Of a stretch of DNA of 64,000 bases, positions 26,431-37,402 are shown piece after piece. The DNA is from JBBRZM01 sp963813635. Its GTDB lineage: Bacteria > Actinomycetota > Acidimicrobiia > IMCC26256 > JBBRZM01. The stretch covers positions 248,001 to 312,000 of the forward strand of contig CAWEZO010000007.1 in NCBI GenBank assembly GCA_963813635.1, read 5' to 3'. Both the position numbers and the translations under genes were made by a program. Numbering within the stretch: the first letter of the stretch is position 1; every line of letters begins with the position of its first letter. The notes under the pieces are model-generated. The model saw only the letters and a list, made by a program, of their open reading frames with translations. It was not told the origin of the DNA and ran no database searches.

Positions 26431-27516
26431 TCAGAGCACCACGACCGACCGCAGCACTTCGCCTCGCTCCATCTTGACGAAGGCCGCCTCGACGTCGTCG
26501 AGCGTGATCGTCTCCGACACGAAGCGGTCGAGATCGAGCTTCCCCTCGAGATAGAGATCGATCAGCATCGGAAAGTCGCGTGTCGGCAGACAGTCGCCGT
26601 ACCACGACGGCTTGAGCGCGCCCCCGCGGCCGAAGAACTCGATCATCGGCAGCTCGATCTTCATCGACGGGTCGGGCACGCCGACTTGTACGAGCGTGCC
26701 GGCGAGATCGCGCGCGAAGAACGCCTGCTGCATCACTTCGGGCCTGCCGACAGCTTCGATGCAGACGTCGGCGCCGTTGTCTCCGGTGAGCGCGCGGACG
26801 GCCTCGACCGGGTCGGTGCGGCTCGAATCGATTGTGTGCGTGGCACCGAACTCGGTCGCGAGAGCGAGCTTTCGCGCGTCGACGTCGATTGCGATGATGC
26901 GACGGGCGCCCGCCAGCGCCGCGCCCTGGATCGCGGCGTTGCCCACCCCGCCACAGCCGAACACGGCGACGGTGTCGCCGCGCTGCACCTGGCCGGTGTT
27001 CATCGCTGCGCCCAGCCCGGCCATCACGCCGCAGCCGACCAGACCGGCGGCCTCCGGACTCGCTGCGGGGTTGACGGCGACTGCCTGGGCGGCGGCCACG
27101 AGTGTCTTGTCGGCGAACGCCCCGATGCCGAGCGCGGGTGAGAGCGGGGTGCCGTCGAGCAGCGTCATCGGCTGCTTCGCATTCTGGCTGTCGAAGCAGT
27201 ACCACGGGCGCCCGCGACGGCAGGACCGGCACTGTCCGCACGGGGCGCGCCACGCGAGGATCACGAAGTCGTTGGGTGAGACCGTGTCGACGCCCTCGCC
27301 CACCGCTTCCACGATCCCCGCGGCTTCGTGGCCGAGCAGGAACGGATAGTCGTCGTTGATCGCGCCGGTCCGGTAATGCAGGTCGGTGTGGCACACGCCG
27401 CACGCCTGCACGCGCACGACCGCCTCGCCGGGGCCCGGATCGGGCACGACGATCGACTCCACCGACACTTTCGCGCCCTTGCTCCGGGCGACGACTCCCC
27501 GAACCGTCTCCGCCAT
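26431..27516 (-). CDS. mscR: S-(hydroxymethyl)mycothiol dehydrogenase
   Basis: 361-aa zinc alcohol dehydrogenase matching MscR closely from end to end: ACGVCHTDLHYRTG, YPFLLGHEAAGIVEAVG, CGQCRSCRRGRPWYCFD (structural zinc), TPLSPALGIGAFADKT, GLVGCGVMAGLGAAMNTG, GGALKPSWYGDCLPTRDFP and GEVLRSVVVL. It oxidises the mycothiol adduct of formaldehyde. ATG at 27516 gives exactly the usual length. Presence implies mycothiol metabolism and so supports an actinobacterial host. The metallo-beta-lactamase gene often linked to mscR is not next to it; an EEP phosphatase is. Confidence 0.9.
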   Translation of the reverse strand: MAETVRGVVARSKGAKVSVESIVVPDPGPGEAVVRVQACGVCHTDLHYRTGAINDDYPFLLGHEAAGIVEAVGEGVDTVSPNDFVILAWRAPCGQCRSCRRGRPWYCFDSQNAKQPMTLLDGTPLSPALGIGAFADKTLVAAAQAVAVNPAASPEAAGLVGCGVMAGLGAAMNTGQVQRGDTVAVFGCGGVGNAAIQGAALAGARRIIAIDVDARKLALATEFGATHTIDSSRTDPVEAVRALTGDNGADVCIEAVGRPEVMQQAFFARDLAGTLVQVGVPDPSMKIELPMIEFFGRGGALKPSWYGDCLPTRDFPMLIDLYLEGKLDLDRFVSETITLDDVEAAFVKMERGEVLRSVVVL

Positions 27517-27547
27517 TGCGCTCTCCCCGTGTCGCGGTGGAGCTGTT

Positions 27548-28277
27548 CTAGCGCAAGTCGAGGGTGACGCGGATGGGCAGATGGTCGGAGCCGACATCGT
27601 CGAGCACCGCGGCGTCGAGCACTTCGGTGCCCGGACCGAGCAACACGTGATCGATCTGGCTGTGCGGACGGTGCGACGGCCAGGATCGGCCGCGCACCGG
27701 GCGCCGCCAGCCGGGCAACACGGCAGAGACGGCCGGGCCCCAAAAGTTGAAGTCGCCCGCGACGATCGCCGGACGGGCGCCGTCAGGGAGCTGGGTGCGC
27801 AGGCGTCGCATCTGGATCGGCGGTCCGTGCGGCAGGCGCGAGGTCAGGTGCACCGCGACGACGTCGACGACGGTCCCGTCGACGTCAAGGCCGAGATGCA
27901 GCGCGCGCCGATCGAGCGCCGGATCGCCCAGCACCCGCCCGACGGGCAACTCGGCACTGCTCACGACAGGATGGCGTGTCAGGACGGCGACGCTGACGGT
28001 CCCTTTTCCCGTGCCCGGAAGGCGCAGGCGTGGACCACGATCGGTCCGGACCGCGTCGGCCCAGCGAGACGGTGTGCATCTCGTCGCCCCTGGCGGCCGC
28101 TGCCTTCTCGACCGGGCTCACGTCGTCGTCGGGCTGCCACACTTCTTGCAGCACGATCACGTCGGCCTCGAAGTCGCGCAACACCTGCTCGAGGTCGTAC
28201 GGGGGGCACCCGTGAATGCCACTGGGGGCGTGGAGCCCCGCGTGGGTGTTGAACGAGACGACCGTCAATTTCGTCAT
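27548..28277 (-). CDS. endonuclease/exonuclease/phosphatase family protein (one frameshift)
   Basis: Metal-dependent phosphodiesterase or phosphatase of about 242 aa. Family motifs: VVSFNTHAGLH at the N-terminus, VIVLQEVW, VVAVHLTS, IVAGDFNFWGP and the terminal SDHLPIRVTL. The frame breaks near 28065, after HTVS; one extra base explains it, and the corrected reading continues WADAVRTDRGPRLRLPGTGKG. It lies 31 bp upstream of mscR on the same strand, so cotranscription with mscR is possible. Confidence 0.75.
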
Positions 28278-28384
28278 GAGCCTGTTACGAACGGTAGTCG
28301 GCCCCACACGTAGTCTCTGACACGGCCGTCAGGCCGACCGCTGGACGCGTGCCCGACGACGAACGACCACTGGAGCACACTCCG

Positions 28385-29188
28385 ATGACGAATGCCTTGC
28401 AGGCCTACGACCTCTCGGGCCGGGTAGCCGTGCTCACCGGGGGGGCCAGCGGGATCGGGCAGGCGACCGCGCAGACGCTGGCAAGCGTCGGCGCCACCGT
28501 CGTGCGCGGCGACATCGACGAGAAGGGCGCACACGACACCGCCGACGGCATCAGCGCCGACGGTGGCACGGCTCTCGTCGTGCGTACCGATGTGACGCAA
28601 CGCACTGAGGTCGACGCGCTCGTCGACCGCGCTGCCGGCGAGTACGGCCGCGTCGACATCGTGGCCAACATCGCCGGCGTCCCCCACAACAAGATGGTCA
28701 CCGAGGTGACCGACGACGAGTTCGAGCGCATCCTCTCCATCAACCTCAAGAGCGTGTTCTACGGCTGCCAGGCCGCGATGCGCGTGATGGTGCCGCAAGG
28801 GTCGGGCAACATCGTCAACATCTCGTCGGGTGCAATCGACACGCCCGCGCCCACGCTCGCGTGCTACGGCATGACGAAGGCCGCGGTCGCGATGCTCACG
28901 AAGACGCTCGCAGTCGAAGCCGGCCCCAAAGGCATTCGCGTCAACGCGCTCGCGCCGGGCATCATCCTCACCGGATTTTCCCGCCACAACTTCGTCGACG
29001 ACACCGGCGAGGTCGACGAGGAGAAGTTTCAGGCCTACAAGAAGCGCTTCGGCGCGATGGCACCGCTCGGGCGGGTGGGCACGCCCGAAGACATTGCCGC
29101 CGCGATCCTCTATCTCGTGTCCGACGCCGCGTCGTTCGTGACCGGGCAGATCATCCGGCCCAACGGCGGCGTGGCGATGCCCTGGTGA
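28385..29188 (+). CDS. short-chain dehydrogenase/reductase
   Basis: 267-aa classical SDR with TGGASGIGQATA, NIAG, the catalytic Ser in NIVNISSGAID, and YGMTK for the Tyr-Lys pair. C-terminal SFVTGQIIRPNGGVAMPW is typical of FabG/glucose-1-dehydrogenase-like members. ATG at 28385. Substrate unknown. Its promoter region is shared with the divergent phosphatase gene. Confidence 0.85.
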   Translation: MTNALQAYDLSGRVAVLTGGASGIGQATAQTLASVGATVVRGDIDEKGAHDTADGISADGGTALVVRTDVTQRTEVDALVDRAAGEYGRVDIVANIAGVPHNKMVTEVTDDEFERILSINLKSVFYGCQAAMRVMVPQGSGNIVNISSGAIDTPAPTLACYGMTKAAVAMLTKTLAVEAGPKGIRVNALAPGIILTGFSRHNFVDDTGEVDEEKFQAYKKRFGAMAPLGRVGTPEDIAAAILYLVSDAASFVTGQIIRPNGGVAMPW

Positions 29189-29201
29189 GCGCGACTGCGG
29201 C

Positions 29202-29540
29202 TCAGTTGGTGCGCCCGTCCTCGAGCCCCGAGAGCACCTCGGCGTCGATGTCGGAGGCCTCGGGGCCGTAGCCGAGCACAGCGGTGCCGAGCGCGTCGCA
29301 GCGCGGGCACGCAAGCGCGACCACCGCGAGCATGTCGGCCGGATCGGAATCCCCTTCGAGTCGGCACAGCTGGCGTAACAACGTGTGATCGGCAGGCGAC
29401 CGCTTGCCACAGGCGATGCACTCCACCTGCGCGCCGGCTCGCGGCACGAACTGGCCCTTGAATCCTCGCGCCTCGAGACCGGCGAGCACTTCGCGGATGG
29501 TGCGGTCTTCGCCGTGACCGTACAGACCATCGGCCGCCAT
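29202..29540 (-). CDS. small zinc-ribbon protein, unknown function
   Basis: 112-aa protein with CIACGKR and CPRCDALG, about 40 residues apart, likely forming one zinc site. The rest is acidic and alpha-helical (HTLLRQLCRLEGDSDPADMLAVVALA). ATG at 29540 follows GGAGAG. Unrecognised. Convergent with the SDR gene, 13 bp gap, and divergent from the helicase gene. Confidence 0.6.
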   Translation of the reverse strand: MAADGLYGHGEDRTIREVLAGLEARGFKGQFVPRAGAQVECIACGKRSPADHTLLRQLCRLEGDSDPADMLAVVALACPRCDALGTAVLGYGPEASDIDAEVLSGLEDGRTN

Positions 29541-29744
29541 GCGATCAGTCTCTCCACGCATCGGCGCGATCACCCCCTGTTCGAGCTCTCTATACCCGTC
29601 GAGTATCCTGGTGGCGACGAGCACACATCCACGCTCGCGGGTCACCTCATCGCCCTTCGTCGGCAACGCATCGCGTTCTCGTGCACGGAGTCGCCTCGAG
29701 GCTCGGCCCACCGCCGACCCTGGCGGCACAGCACGATCCACACG

Positions 29745-30953
<1,209 letters not shown>

Positions 30954-30963
30954 CACCGGGTCG

Positions 30964-32331
30964 TCAGCTGTGCTCGGACTCGCGTTCGCGTTCGTGCCCG
31001 CCGTTTTGACCATTGCCCGGCGGACGGATCACCTCGACGTGCACCTGCGGCATCGGCGGTTCGAGCACCTGGATCATGCCGCGCCGGCGCGCCTGGGCAA
31101 GATCGCGTTGCAGAGCGAGCCGGCGCTTGCGTCGACGCTTGACCGCACGCCGGCGGAGCAGCAAGAGCGCGACGAGTGCCAGTAGGCCGGCCGCGATCAG
31201 CCGCGGCAGCGAGAGCCAACCGCTGCCCGACGCGCTGGTGCGCGTCGCCGGAGTCTTGGTCGCGCTCGCCGACGGAGCTCGCCGCCGCGTGCTCCCGGCG
31301 GCGGCTTTCGAACCGGGCCGCGATGCCGGCGGGGTCGCCGTCTGCGTCGCGCCCAGCACCTGCGGTGCGCCAACCTTCCCCGCGCGCCCGAGCGCGCGAG
31401 GAAGGTTGCCCCACGCGTCGGCGCGGGCCTGCGCGGTGAGCACTCGCGGCGCGGGGATCTTCTCGCCGGTGCCGCGGGCGTTCGGTGTCGACCGGAATCC
31501 GGCGTCGAGGAGGCCCTGCGCGAACTTGTACGTGTCGAAGTAGCCGAGCACGACCGCGATCATCGTGCGGCCATCTCTGGTCGCGGACGCCACCAGCGTA
31601 CGGCCGGCCTTGTCGGTGAAGCCCGTCTTCAGACCGGTCGCGCCCGGATACATCGACAGCATCAGGTTCTCGTTCTTGATGACGTGCCCGATGTTGCCCG
31701 GCCCGGTGAACTCGAACTTCTGGAGCGTCATGCTTTGCGCGATCTCCGGCACCGACAATGCGTTGCGGGCCACGACGGCGAGGTCGAAGGCGCTCATCAT
31801 GTCGCCGAAGCCAAAGCCCTGGTCGTTGTCGAGGCCCGCCGGGTCACCGAAGCTGCTGTCGCGTAAGCCGAGCTCCTTGCCGGTCTGCTTCATCGTCGCG
31901 GCGAAGCTCTCGAGCGAGCCCGACGCGTTCTCGGCGATCGCGTAGGCGGCGTCGTTGGCCGACACGATCAGCAGCGACTTCACGGTGTTGTCTACGCTCC
32001 ACAGCTCGCCGTCTTGCATGTTGATCTTCCGCGAAGGCACACCCGCGGCGCGGGCGCTGACCGTGAGCGGCGCGCTCAACGGCAACGTTTCGAGCGCCGT
32101 GACGGCGGTCATGAGCTTCACCGTGCTCGCCGGGGGAAGCGATGCGTGTGGGTTGGACGCGTCGATCACTGCACCGGAGTCGGCGTCGACGATGATGTAG
32201 GCCTTCGGCGGCGCGCCCGGTGGGCTGCTGGTGGCCGCGGGCGTCCGAGCATCGGCCGGCGTGGCGAGAGCGCACGCGAGCGCGACGAGAACAAGAAGAC
32301 ACCCCAGCAGTGCCCGGACCGGGCGTGACAT
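30964..32331 (-). CDS. D-alanyl-D-alanine carboxypeptidase (PBP5-like, S11 family)
   Basis: 455-aa cell-wall enzyme that trims the terminal D-Ala of peptidoglycan pentapeptides. Signal peptide (about residues 1-28), nucleophile motif S69-T-V-K72, second motif SAN in VSANDAAYAIAE and KTG in GLKTGFTDKAG. After the catalytic domain come an Ala/Ser/Thr/Arg-rich linker, a transmembrane helix (LIAAGLLALVALLLL) and a basic cytoplasmic tail. This replaces the amphipathic anchor of E. coli PBP5. Convergent with the helicase, 10 bp gap. Confidence 0.9.
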   Translation of the reverse strand: MSRPVRALLGCLLVLVALACALATPADARTPAATSSPPGAPPKAYIIVDADSGAVIDASNPHASLPPASTVKLMTAVTALETLPLSAPLTVSARAAGVPSRKINMQDGELWSVDNTVKSLLIVSANDAAYAIAENASGSLESFAATMKQTGKELGLRDSSFGDPAGLDNDQGFGFGDMMSAFDLAVVARNALSVPEIAQSMTLQKFEFTGPGNIGHVIKNENLMLSMYPGATGLKTGFTDKAGRTLVASATRDGRTMIAVVLGYFDTYKFAQGLLDAGFRSTPNARGTGEKIPAPRVLTAQARADAWGNLPRALGRAGKVGAPQVLGATQTATPPASRPGSKAAAGSTRRRAPSASATKTPATRTSASGSGWLSLPRLIAAGLLALVALLLLRRRAVKRRRKRRLALQRDLAQARRRGMIQVLEPPMPQVHVEVIRPPGNGQNGGHERERESEHS

Positions 32332-32427
32332 GAGGCGTCAGGGTAGGGGAGGCCGAGCGGTCGAGGTCGGACTGGGCGCCACAGAATCGGTCCGGATCGG
32401 TCAGAGTCGCTGGCTAGGGTGGCTGCC

Positions 32428-33633
32428 GTGACCTCCCGTACCGACCGCATCTCGCAGAGGATCGCGGCCATCGCCGAATCGGCGACGCTCGCCGTCGACG
32501 CGAAGGCCAAGGCGTTGCAAGCAGCGGGTGAGCCGGTCATCGGTTTTGGTGCCGGTGAGCCCGACTTCCCGACGCCCCCGCACATCTGCGAAGCGGCCGC
32601 GGCCGCATGTCGCGAACCGCGCGCGCACCACTACACGCCCGCAGGGGGATTGCCGGAGCTGCGCGCGGCCATCGCGGTCAAGACCAAGCGCGACTCGGGC
32701 TTCGACTGTCGCGCCGAGCAGGTGCTCGTGACCAACGGAGCGAAGCACGCGGTGTACAACACGTTCGAGACGCTGCTCGACCCCGGTGACGAGGTGCTGC
32801 TTCTCGCGCCGTACTGGACGACGTATCCCGAGGCCATCGCGCTCGCGGGCGGCCAACCGGTGGTTCTGCCGACCACCGAGGCAACAGGGTTCCGGGTGAC
32901 CGTGGCGCAACTCGAAGCGGCGCGCACGCCGCGAACCAAGGCGCTGATGTTCGTCTCGCCGAACAACCCGACCGGCGCGGTGTACCCGCCGGAGGAAGTC
33001 GAGGCGATCGGGCGCTGGGCCGTGGAGCACGGTGTCTGGGTCGTCACCGACGAGATCTACGAGCACCTGACCTATGGCGACCACCAGTTCACCTCGATGC
33101 CGGCGCTCGTGCCCGAGCTGGCCGATACCTGTGTGGTCATCAACGGCGTCGCCAAGACGTACGCGATGACCGGCTGGCGCGTGGGTTGGATGATCGGTCC
33201 CACCGACGTGATCAAGGCCTCGACCAACTTTCAGTCGCACACGACGTCCAACGTCGCCAACGTGTCACAGCTCGCTGCGCTCGCGGCTGTGAGCGGCGAC
33301 TTGGAAGCCGCGGGCGAGATGCGTGCCGCGTTCGATCGGCGGGGTACCACAATGCACCGCATGCTTGACGCGATCCCCGGCGTCACCTGCATCGAGCCAC
33401 AAGGCGCGTTCTACTGCTTCCCCTCGTTCACGGGCGTGCTCGGACGCGAGATCGCGCATCACACGCCGCGTACCTCACTGGAGCTGAGCGAGGTATTCCT
33501 CGACGAGGCGAAGGTGGCGGTGGTACCGGGAGAGGCATTCGGTGCGCCAGGCTACGCGCGCCTGTCGTTCGCGCTCGGTGACGACGATCTCGTCACGGGG
33601 ATCGAGCGCATCGCGGCGTTATTGGGCGCATGA
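32428..33633 (+). CDS. class I aminotransferase (aspartate aminotransferase-like)
   Basis: PLP enzyme of 401 aa. It has GFGAGEPDFPTPPHI, the NPTGA motif (FVSPNNPTGAVY), DEIYEHLTY, and the Schiff-base lysine in NGVAKTYAMTGWRVGW. Matches the I-gamma aspartate/prephenate aminotransferases. GTG at 32428 is preferred to 32419 because TAGGGT sits seven bases upstream, a leaderless -10 arrangement. Its stop overlaps the serA start (ATGA), so the two are coupled, linking it to serine/aspartate amino-group metabolism. Confidence 0.85.
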   Translation: MTSRTDRISQRIAAIAESATLAVDAKAKALQAAGEPVIGFGAGEPDFPTPPHICEAAAAACREPRAHHYTPAGGLPELRAAIAVKTKRDSGFDCRAEQVLVTNGAKHAVYNTFETLLDPGDEVLLLAPYWTTYPEAIALAGGQPVVLPTTEATGFRVTVAQLEAARTPRTKALMFVSPNNPTGAVYPPEEVEAIGRWAVEHGVWVVTDEIYEHLTYGDHQFTSMPALVPELADTCVVINGVAKTYAMTGWRVGWMIGPTDVIKASTNFQSHTTSNVANVSQLAALAAVSGDLEAAGEMRAAFDRRGTTMHRMLDAIPGVTCIEPQGAFYCFPSFTGVLGREIAHHTPRTSLELSEVFLDEAKVAVVPGEAFGAPGYARLSFALGDDDLVTGIERIAALLGA

Positions 33634-35217
33634 CCCAACGAGTGCTCGTCACCGAGCAGCTTGCCGCGAGTGGGCTCGATGCGATGCGGGCCGCCGGGCT
33701 TGAGGTCGACGTGCAGCTCGGCCTGACACCCGAGGAGCTCGTCGGCGCGGTGCCGGGCGCGGCATGCGATCGTGATCCGCAGCGCGACGCAAGTGACATC
33801 GGCTGTGCTCGAGGCCGCGAGCGACCTCGTCGTTGTCGGGCGGGCCGGCATCGGGCTCGACAACGTCGATGTGGAAGAGGCCACCCGCCGCGGCGTGATG
33901 GTCGTGAACGCGCCGCAGAGCAATGTGCTGTCGGCTGCCGAGCACACGATCGCATTGATGCTCGCGCAGGCCCGCAACATCCCCCAGGCCGATCGCGACC
34001 TGAAAGCCGGCGCTTGGAATCGCACCCGTTGGCAAGGCGTCGAGTTGCACGGCAAGACGCTCGGCATCGTCGGTCTCGGACGTGTCGGCGTGCTCGTGGC
34101 CCAGCGCGCCCTGGCCTTCGGGATGCACCTCGTCGCGTACGACCCGTACGTCAGCAACGACCGCGCCCGCCAGCTCGGGGTGCAGCTCCTCCCTGCGCTC
34201 GACGAGGTCGTGCGGGAGGCCGACTTCCTCACCGTGCACCTGCCGAAGACGCCCGAGACCCTCGGGCTCATCTCCGTCGACCTGCTCGCCAAGGCCAAGC
34301 CCACGTTGCGGATCATCAACACGTCGCGCGGCGGGATCGTCGACGAAGCGGCGCTTGCGTCCGCAGTTGCCGACGGCCGCATCGCCGGCGCGGCGCTCGA
34401 CGTGTTCGCGGCCGAGCCGACCACCGAGTCGCCGCTGTTCGGGCTCGATCCGGTGGTGGTGACACCGCATCTCGGCGCGTCCACGGCGGAGGCGCAGGAC
34501 AAGGCCGGTCAGACGATCGCCGACCAGGTGGTGCTCGCGTTACGCGGCGAGTTCGTGCCGTTCGCCGTGAACCTCGCGGCAAAGGAGGCCAACGCCACGG
34601 TGCAGCCGTTCCTGCCGCTGGTCGAACGACTCGGCCGTCTGTTCACCGCGCTCGCCGGTGGTGCGGTCGAAACGCTCGAGCTCAGCTACGAGGGTCAGAT
34701 CGCCGACTATGACTGCCGGGTGTTGACGCTCGGCGCGCTCAAGGGAGTGTTGGGCCCGGTCATCGAGGAGCCGGTGACGTTCGTGAACGCACCGCAGCTC
34801 GCGGAGGAGCGCGGTCTCAGCGTGCGCGAGACGACATCGTCATCGGTGCGCGACTACGTCAACCTCGTCACGCTGCGGGGCCGGCGCGGCGACCGCCAGG
34901 TGCACGTGTCGGGGACGCTCGCCGGTACGCACGAGGCGCCCCGGATCGTCGCGCTCGACGAGCACATCGTCGATCTGCCGCCGTCGCGCCACATGCTCGT
35001 CGTGCACAACGACGACCGTCCGGGCATGATCGGCAAGGTGACGTCCGTGCTCGGCGATGCGGGCGTCAACATCTCCGACATCCACGTGGGCCGCGGCCCC
35101 ACGGGTGACGCCGCGCTCATGGTGCTCTCCACCGACCAGGCAGTGCCGGCACCGGTGCTCGAGCAGCTCAACGCGTCCGACGGCATCCAGACCGCGCAGG
35201 GCATCGAGCTCGACTGA
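33630..35217 (+). CDS. serA: D-3-phosphoglycerate dehydrogenase (one frameshift)
   Basis: First step of serine synthesis. About 528 aa, the long actinobacterial form with catalytic, NAD-binding, intervening (ASB) and C-terminal ACT domains. Motifs: GRAGIGLDNVDVEEATRRG, GIVGLGRVG, NTSRGGIVDEAAL, TPHLGASTAEAQDKAG and the ACT sequence HNDDRPGMIGKVTSVLGDAGVNISD. An extra G near 33758 (GGCGCGCAT read as GGCGCGGCAT) breaks the frame; without it the protein reads VPGAHAMVIRSATQV. Coupled to the upstream aminotransferase. Confidence 0.9.
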
Positions 35218-35257
35218 GCCGGCGACCGCACCCGCGGCTCCGGCGACGGGCCGCACG

Positions 35258-35754
35258 TCAGGGACGGGCGATCCCGTAGATCGCGACCTCGGCGCCGTCG
35301 AGGTTCCACATTCGCTCGTAGCGCTCACCGAGGCGCTCGGCCACGGCGATGGAACGCGCGTTGTCGGGATGGATCACGCTGATGACGTGATCGGCGCCGA
35401 GTGTGTCGAACGCGTAGTCGAGTGACGCCCGTGCGCCCTCTTTCGCGTACCCGCGACCCCACGCCGCGCGTGCCAGCGTCCAGCCCACTTCGAGGCCCGG
35501 CCACCCCTCGGGTTGTAGAGACCGATGCGCCCGACCAGCTGTCCGGTCGCGCGTTCCTCGATGGCCCAGCTTCCGTAGCCGCGCAGCTCCCAGTGCCCGA
35601 GCATCATCGCCATGGCACGCCACGCGTCGCGTCGCGACATCACCGGACCGAGGAACTCCATCACCTCGAGGTCGGCACCCATCGCCGCGAACGCGTCGAG
35701 GTCGTCGACGCGGAACTGGCGAAGCAGCAGGCGCTCCGTCTCGAGCGCGACCAC
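35258..35754 (-). CDS. GNAT acetyltransferase, start codon abutted by IS element
   Basis: RimJ/RimL-like N-acetyltransferase of about 165 aa: ETERLLLRQFRVDDLDAFA, GSWAIEERATGQLVGRIGLYNPEGWPGLEVGW, YAKEGARASLDYAFD, SVIHPDNARSIAVAERLG. The frame breaks near 35515, explained by one missing C. The GTG start (35754) is the first base of the IS target duplication. Before insertion it directly followed the TAA stop of the gene now at 37403-37777. The IS has cut it off from that operon. Confidence 0.7.
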
Positions 35755-35758
35755 TTAG

Positions 35759-37401
35759 CCTCGATCCACCGATGAGTAGTGGCTGAGCGAGTTCGCGTAT
35801 CCGCGGAAAGTGCCTCCTGAGCTGGGACGATGACGGTGTCTTACGTCGTCGTTGTCGCCAGTCGAGGAGGCACTTCCTGTGGGTGGAGTATCGCGGAGGA
35901 TCGATCGTGTTGAGGTGATCTTCGATGACGAGTCGCTGGTCGCGAACGTGGGTCTGATCGCGCCGGCCACGCTGATGGTCCGGCTTGGCCTTGAGTCGTT
36001 GGTGAACGTGACGGTGCGGCTCCGGGGCCGGGTCGGCGGGTCGCGTCCGGGCCGCAAGATCTTGTCGTTGGTCGCGACGATCTTGGCGGGCGGCACGCAC
36101 ATTGATCACGCCGACATACTGCGCGCGGGCGCGACGCAACGAGTGTTGCCGTTTCGGGTGATGGCGCCCTCGACGCTCGGCTCGTTCTTGCGCGCGTTCA
36201 CGTTCGGGCATGTCCGTCAACTCGACAAGGTCATCGCCGAGACGTTCCGGCGCGCGTGGAATGCCGGGGCCGGCCCCGGCGCCGACCCCATGACGATCGA
36301 TCTCGATTCGACGATGTGCGAGGTGCACGGCAAACAGAAACAGGGTGCCGCCTACGGCTACACCCGCCAGCTCGGTTACCACCCGCTGCTCGCCACTCGC
36401 GCCCAGACCGGCGAGGTGCTCCACGCACGCTTCCGCAAGGGATCGAGCCAACGCGGGGTGCAGCGTTTCGTCGAAGAACTGATCGCCCGGGTGCGGCGCG
36501 CCGGCGCCACCGGCGCGGTCGTGCTGCGCGCCGATTCGGGGTTCTGGTCCTATGCGCTGATCGACACGCTCGATCGCTTGGGGGTCGATTGGTCCATCAC
36601 CGTCGCGTTGAGAAAGCCGCTGCGGGCCTGCATTGAGACGATTCCCGAGCAGTCGTGGACACCGATCGTCTACCCCGACGGCGGTGAGGCCGCGGTCGCC
36701 GAGACCACTTACGTGACCCGCGGCCACGACAAGCGGCAACGCGAGTTCCGGCTTATGGTGCGCCGCACCCGCCTCATCGACCCAACCCAAGCGCAGCTGT
36801 GGCCTGACTGGCGCTACCACGCGTTCATCACCAACCTCGACCGGCCGACCGTCGAGGTCGATCAGTTCCACCGCGATCACGCCACGGTCGAACTCGCGAT
36901 CCGTGACCTCAAAGAGGGTGCCGGTCTCACGCACTGCCCATCCGGCAAGTTCTTCGCCAACGCCGCTTGGCTCGCCTGCGCGGTGCTCGCTCACAACCTC
37001 ATGCGTTGGACCGCCCGACTCGGCGAGGTGCATCCCGACGCGCAGCTCACGGTCGCGCGCACCATGCGAACGAAGCTGTTCGCGTTGCCCGGCCGCGTCG
37101 TCAACCGCAGCGGACGATCCACGCTTCGCCTCCCGGCACGATGGCCCTGGGCCGACGCGTTCCTCAGCGCGCTCGACAAGCTGCGCGCACTCCCGATGCT
37201 CACCTGAGCATCGCACCGCGTCGAGCGCGAAAGACGGACGGCCAACAGCGAACCACGCCTCGAGCGCGGCGAACGTCACACACTCAGGCGACCACGAACC
37301 GAAACCGACCCCACCAGCCGCCCCTCGGCACTCAAACACACGCGACGCACGCACCTCACCGACAAATCAGCCAGACGAAACCTCAAATCGGTGGATCGAG
37401 G
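35759..37401 (+). mobile_element. IS1380-family insertion sequence
   Basis: 1643-bp element. Terminal inverted repeats CCTCGATCCACCGAT (35759-35773) and its exact complement (37387-37401), 15 bp. Flanked by a 5-bp direct repeat CTTAG (35754-35758 and 37402-37406). One transposase gene. The intact ends, intact gene and perfect target duplication indicate a recent insertion. It sits exactly at the stop/start junction of two minus-strand genes. Confidence 0.9.
35879..37207 (+). CDS. IS1380-family transposase
   Basis: 442-aa DDE transposase. Candidate catalytic residues lie in MTIDLDSTMCEVHGKQ (first Asp), VLRADSGFW (second Asp) and the Y/K-E region VELAIRDLKEG. Family hallmarks include GAAYGYTRQLGYHPLLAT and AWLACAVLAHNLMRW. 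GTG at 35879 follows AGGAGG (35865-35870), so it is preferred over the upstream in-frame TTG. The frame is intact in a window where many genes are broken, in keeping with recent arrival and good local sequence quality. Confidence 0.9.
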   Translation: MGGVSRRIDRVEVIFDDESLVANVGLIAPATLMVRLGLESLVNVTVRLRGRVGGSRPGRKILSLVATILAGGTHIDHADILRAGATQRVLPFRVMAPSTLGSFLRAFTFGHVRQLDKVIAETFRRAWNAGAGPGADPMTIDLDSTMCEVHGKQKQGAAYGYTRQLGYHPLLATRAQTGEVLHARFRKGSSQRGVQRFVEELIARVRRAGATGAVVLRADSGFWSYALIDTLDRLGVDWSITVALRKPLRACIETIPEQSWTPIVYPDGGEAAVAETTYVTRGHDKRQREFRLMVRRTRLIDPTQAQLWPDWRYHAFITNLDRPTVEVDQFHRDHATVELAIRDLKEGAGLTHCPSGKFFANAAWLACAVLAHNLMRWTARLGEVHPDAQLTVARTMRTKLFALPGRVVNRSGRSTLRLPARWPWADAFLSALDKLRALPMLT

Positions 37402-37402
37402 C

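Noticed and set aside
33552..34502. Minus-strand ORF opposite serA
   Set aside because: Ser/Arg/Ala-rich shadow without homologous features; serA motifs are clear on the plus strand.
35258..37354. 698-codon minus-strand ORF across the IS element
   Set aside because: Antisense shadow of the transposase joined by chance to the acetyltransferase frame; only its last part is real protein.
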